Assembly (NCBI GenBank): GCA_023150275.1
Contig: JAKLLG010000004.1
Location: 62,001-126,000 of the forward strand
Length of the DNA stretch: 64,000 nt
Direction: 5' to 3'
Source: Rhodocyclaceae bacterium
Lineage (GTDB): Bacteria > Pseudomonadota > Gammaproteobacteria > Burkholderiales > Rhodocyclaceae
Part shown: positions 63,699-64,000 of the stretch, in pieces
Layout of the letters: each line of letters opens with the position of its first letter
Numbering within the stretch: position 1 is the first letter of the stretch
The notes under the pieces: model-generated
What the model saw: the letters and a program-made list of their open reading frames with translations, nothing else
What the model was told of the DNA's origin: nothing
Database searches by the model: none
Translations under genes and position numbers: made by a program

Positions 63699-63720
63699 AC
63701 GACGCCCCGCAAGGGGCTTC
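63699..63720 (+). terminator. Terminator-like hairpin after cphA
   Basis: GCCCC (63704-63708) and GGGGC (63713-63717) pair around gcaa, extended by flanking gaagc/gcttc-like pairing. It lies between the convergent cphA and aspartase genes. The T-run is weak, so strength is uncertain. Confidence 0.55.
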
Positions 63721-63828
63721 GTGTCGTGTGGAAATCAACTCCGGCTGATTCTGGCGCAAGCCTTGCTGTCGCAGATTACCTGCCCAGAACCTGTCTACTC
63801 GCCGTGCAACACCCAGTCCAGTCGTCGC

Positions 63829-64000
63829 TCAGGCAATCTGCCGCGGCGCCGTCAGCACCTCCGGGCGCAGCACGGATTCCAGTTCCTCGCGCGACATCAG
63901 GCCCATCTCCTCGACCAGTTCGGCGACGCCGCGTCCGGTACGCAGGGCTTCCTGCGCAATGCGCGTGGCGTTCTCGTAGCCGAGATACGGGTTGAGCGCC
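63829..64000 (-). CDS. aspA: Aspartate ammonia-lyase, C-terminal end only
   Basis: 57 codons with TGA at 63829-63831; the rest lies beyond the window. The end reads ALNPYLGYENATRIAQEALR then GRGVAELVEEMGLMSREELE and VLRPEVLTAP, the C-terminal pattern of aspartase. Class II fumarase is the alternative, but the NPYLGYENAT segment favours aspartase. It interconverts aspartate with fumarate and ammonia, which links it to the cyanophycin genes it converges on. Confidence 0.8.
   Translation of the reverse strand, partial: ALNPYLGYENATRIAQEALRTGRGVAELVEEMGLMSREELESVLRPEVLTAPRQIA

Overview
The window looks like chromosome from a GC-rich, motile, denitrifying betaproteobacterium, most likely of the order Rhodocyclales. 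This is inferred from gene content and order, not from a 16S gene: a PPi-dependent phosphofructokinase beside a membrane H+-pyrophosphatase, the exbB-exbD-lpxK-trm112-kdsB-adk run, heme d1 genes, PHA-type phasin and a cyanophycin cluster. Coding density is high. There are no tRNA or rRNA genes, no CRISPR array and no insertion sequence.

Layout. 1-6.4 kb (minus strand): chemotaxis and flagellar stator genes cheW (cut by the window edge), cheA, cheY, a short MCP, motB, motA. 6.6-9.4 kb: NUDIX hydrolase, TonB-like protein, solo HNH nuclease, TPR-like protein. 9.4-20 kb: a lipid locus with TetR regulator, patatin phospholipase, phasin, a two-domain fatty acyl-CoA reductase of the Marinobacter type, an alpha/beta hydrolase, and a tightly overlapped aldehyde dehydrogenase / Tat-exported small subunit / GMC alcohol oxidoreductase operon. 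Together these could make, store and re-oxidise fatty alcohols or wax esters. 20-26 kb: FFLEELY-type protein, Crp/Fnr regulator, thiolase, CobD/CbiB-like membrane protein, CoA pyrophosphatase, retropepsin-like protease, glutamine amidotransferase. 26-31 kb: yajQ, ppnP, DUF2788, argG, argF, argD, then an orphan ParA. 32-35 kb: DUF3579, rpsT, murJ, a PEBP protein. 35-42.4 kb (minus): hppA, pfp, adk, kdsB, trm112, lpxK, exbD, exbB. A 507-bp AT-rich gap (42.4-42.9 kb) holds two perfect, inverted consensus DnaA boxes. Then come xseA and sodB.

44.9-49.3 kb is an island of visibly lower GC: an orphan DUF1778 antitoxin, a small antitoxin-like remnant, and a complete restriction-modification unit. The unit has a Dcm-like C5 methyltransferase with an N-terminal HTH, an unknown 93-aa protein, Vsr mismatch endonuclease, and an MvaI/BcnI-family endonuclease with a long extra N-terminal region. 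Predicted specificity is CCWGG or close to it.

49.4-55.8 kb: ubiC, a DUF192 protein, rluE, then nirN and nirJ (heme d1 maturation) without the rest of a nir cluster. An FNR/Dnr-type site lies upstream of nirJ, with ybjQ divergent from it, followed by a Phd/PIN toxin-antitoxin pair.

56-64 kb is a cyanophycin cluster: ABC exporter with a zinc ribbon, DUF1854 protein, a short cyanophycin synthetase paralogue, a full-length cyanophycin synthetase, and the 3' end of a convergent aspartate ammonia-lyase gene. The two synthetases show opposite losses: the first keeps an H-x-x-E-H pattern in its N-domain but lacks the C-terminal Mur-ligase lobe, and the second is the reverse.
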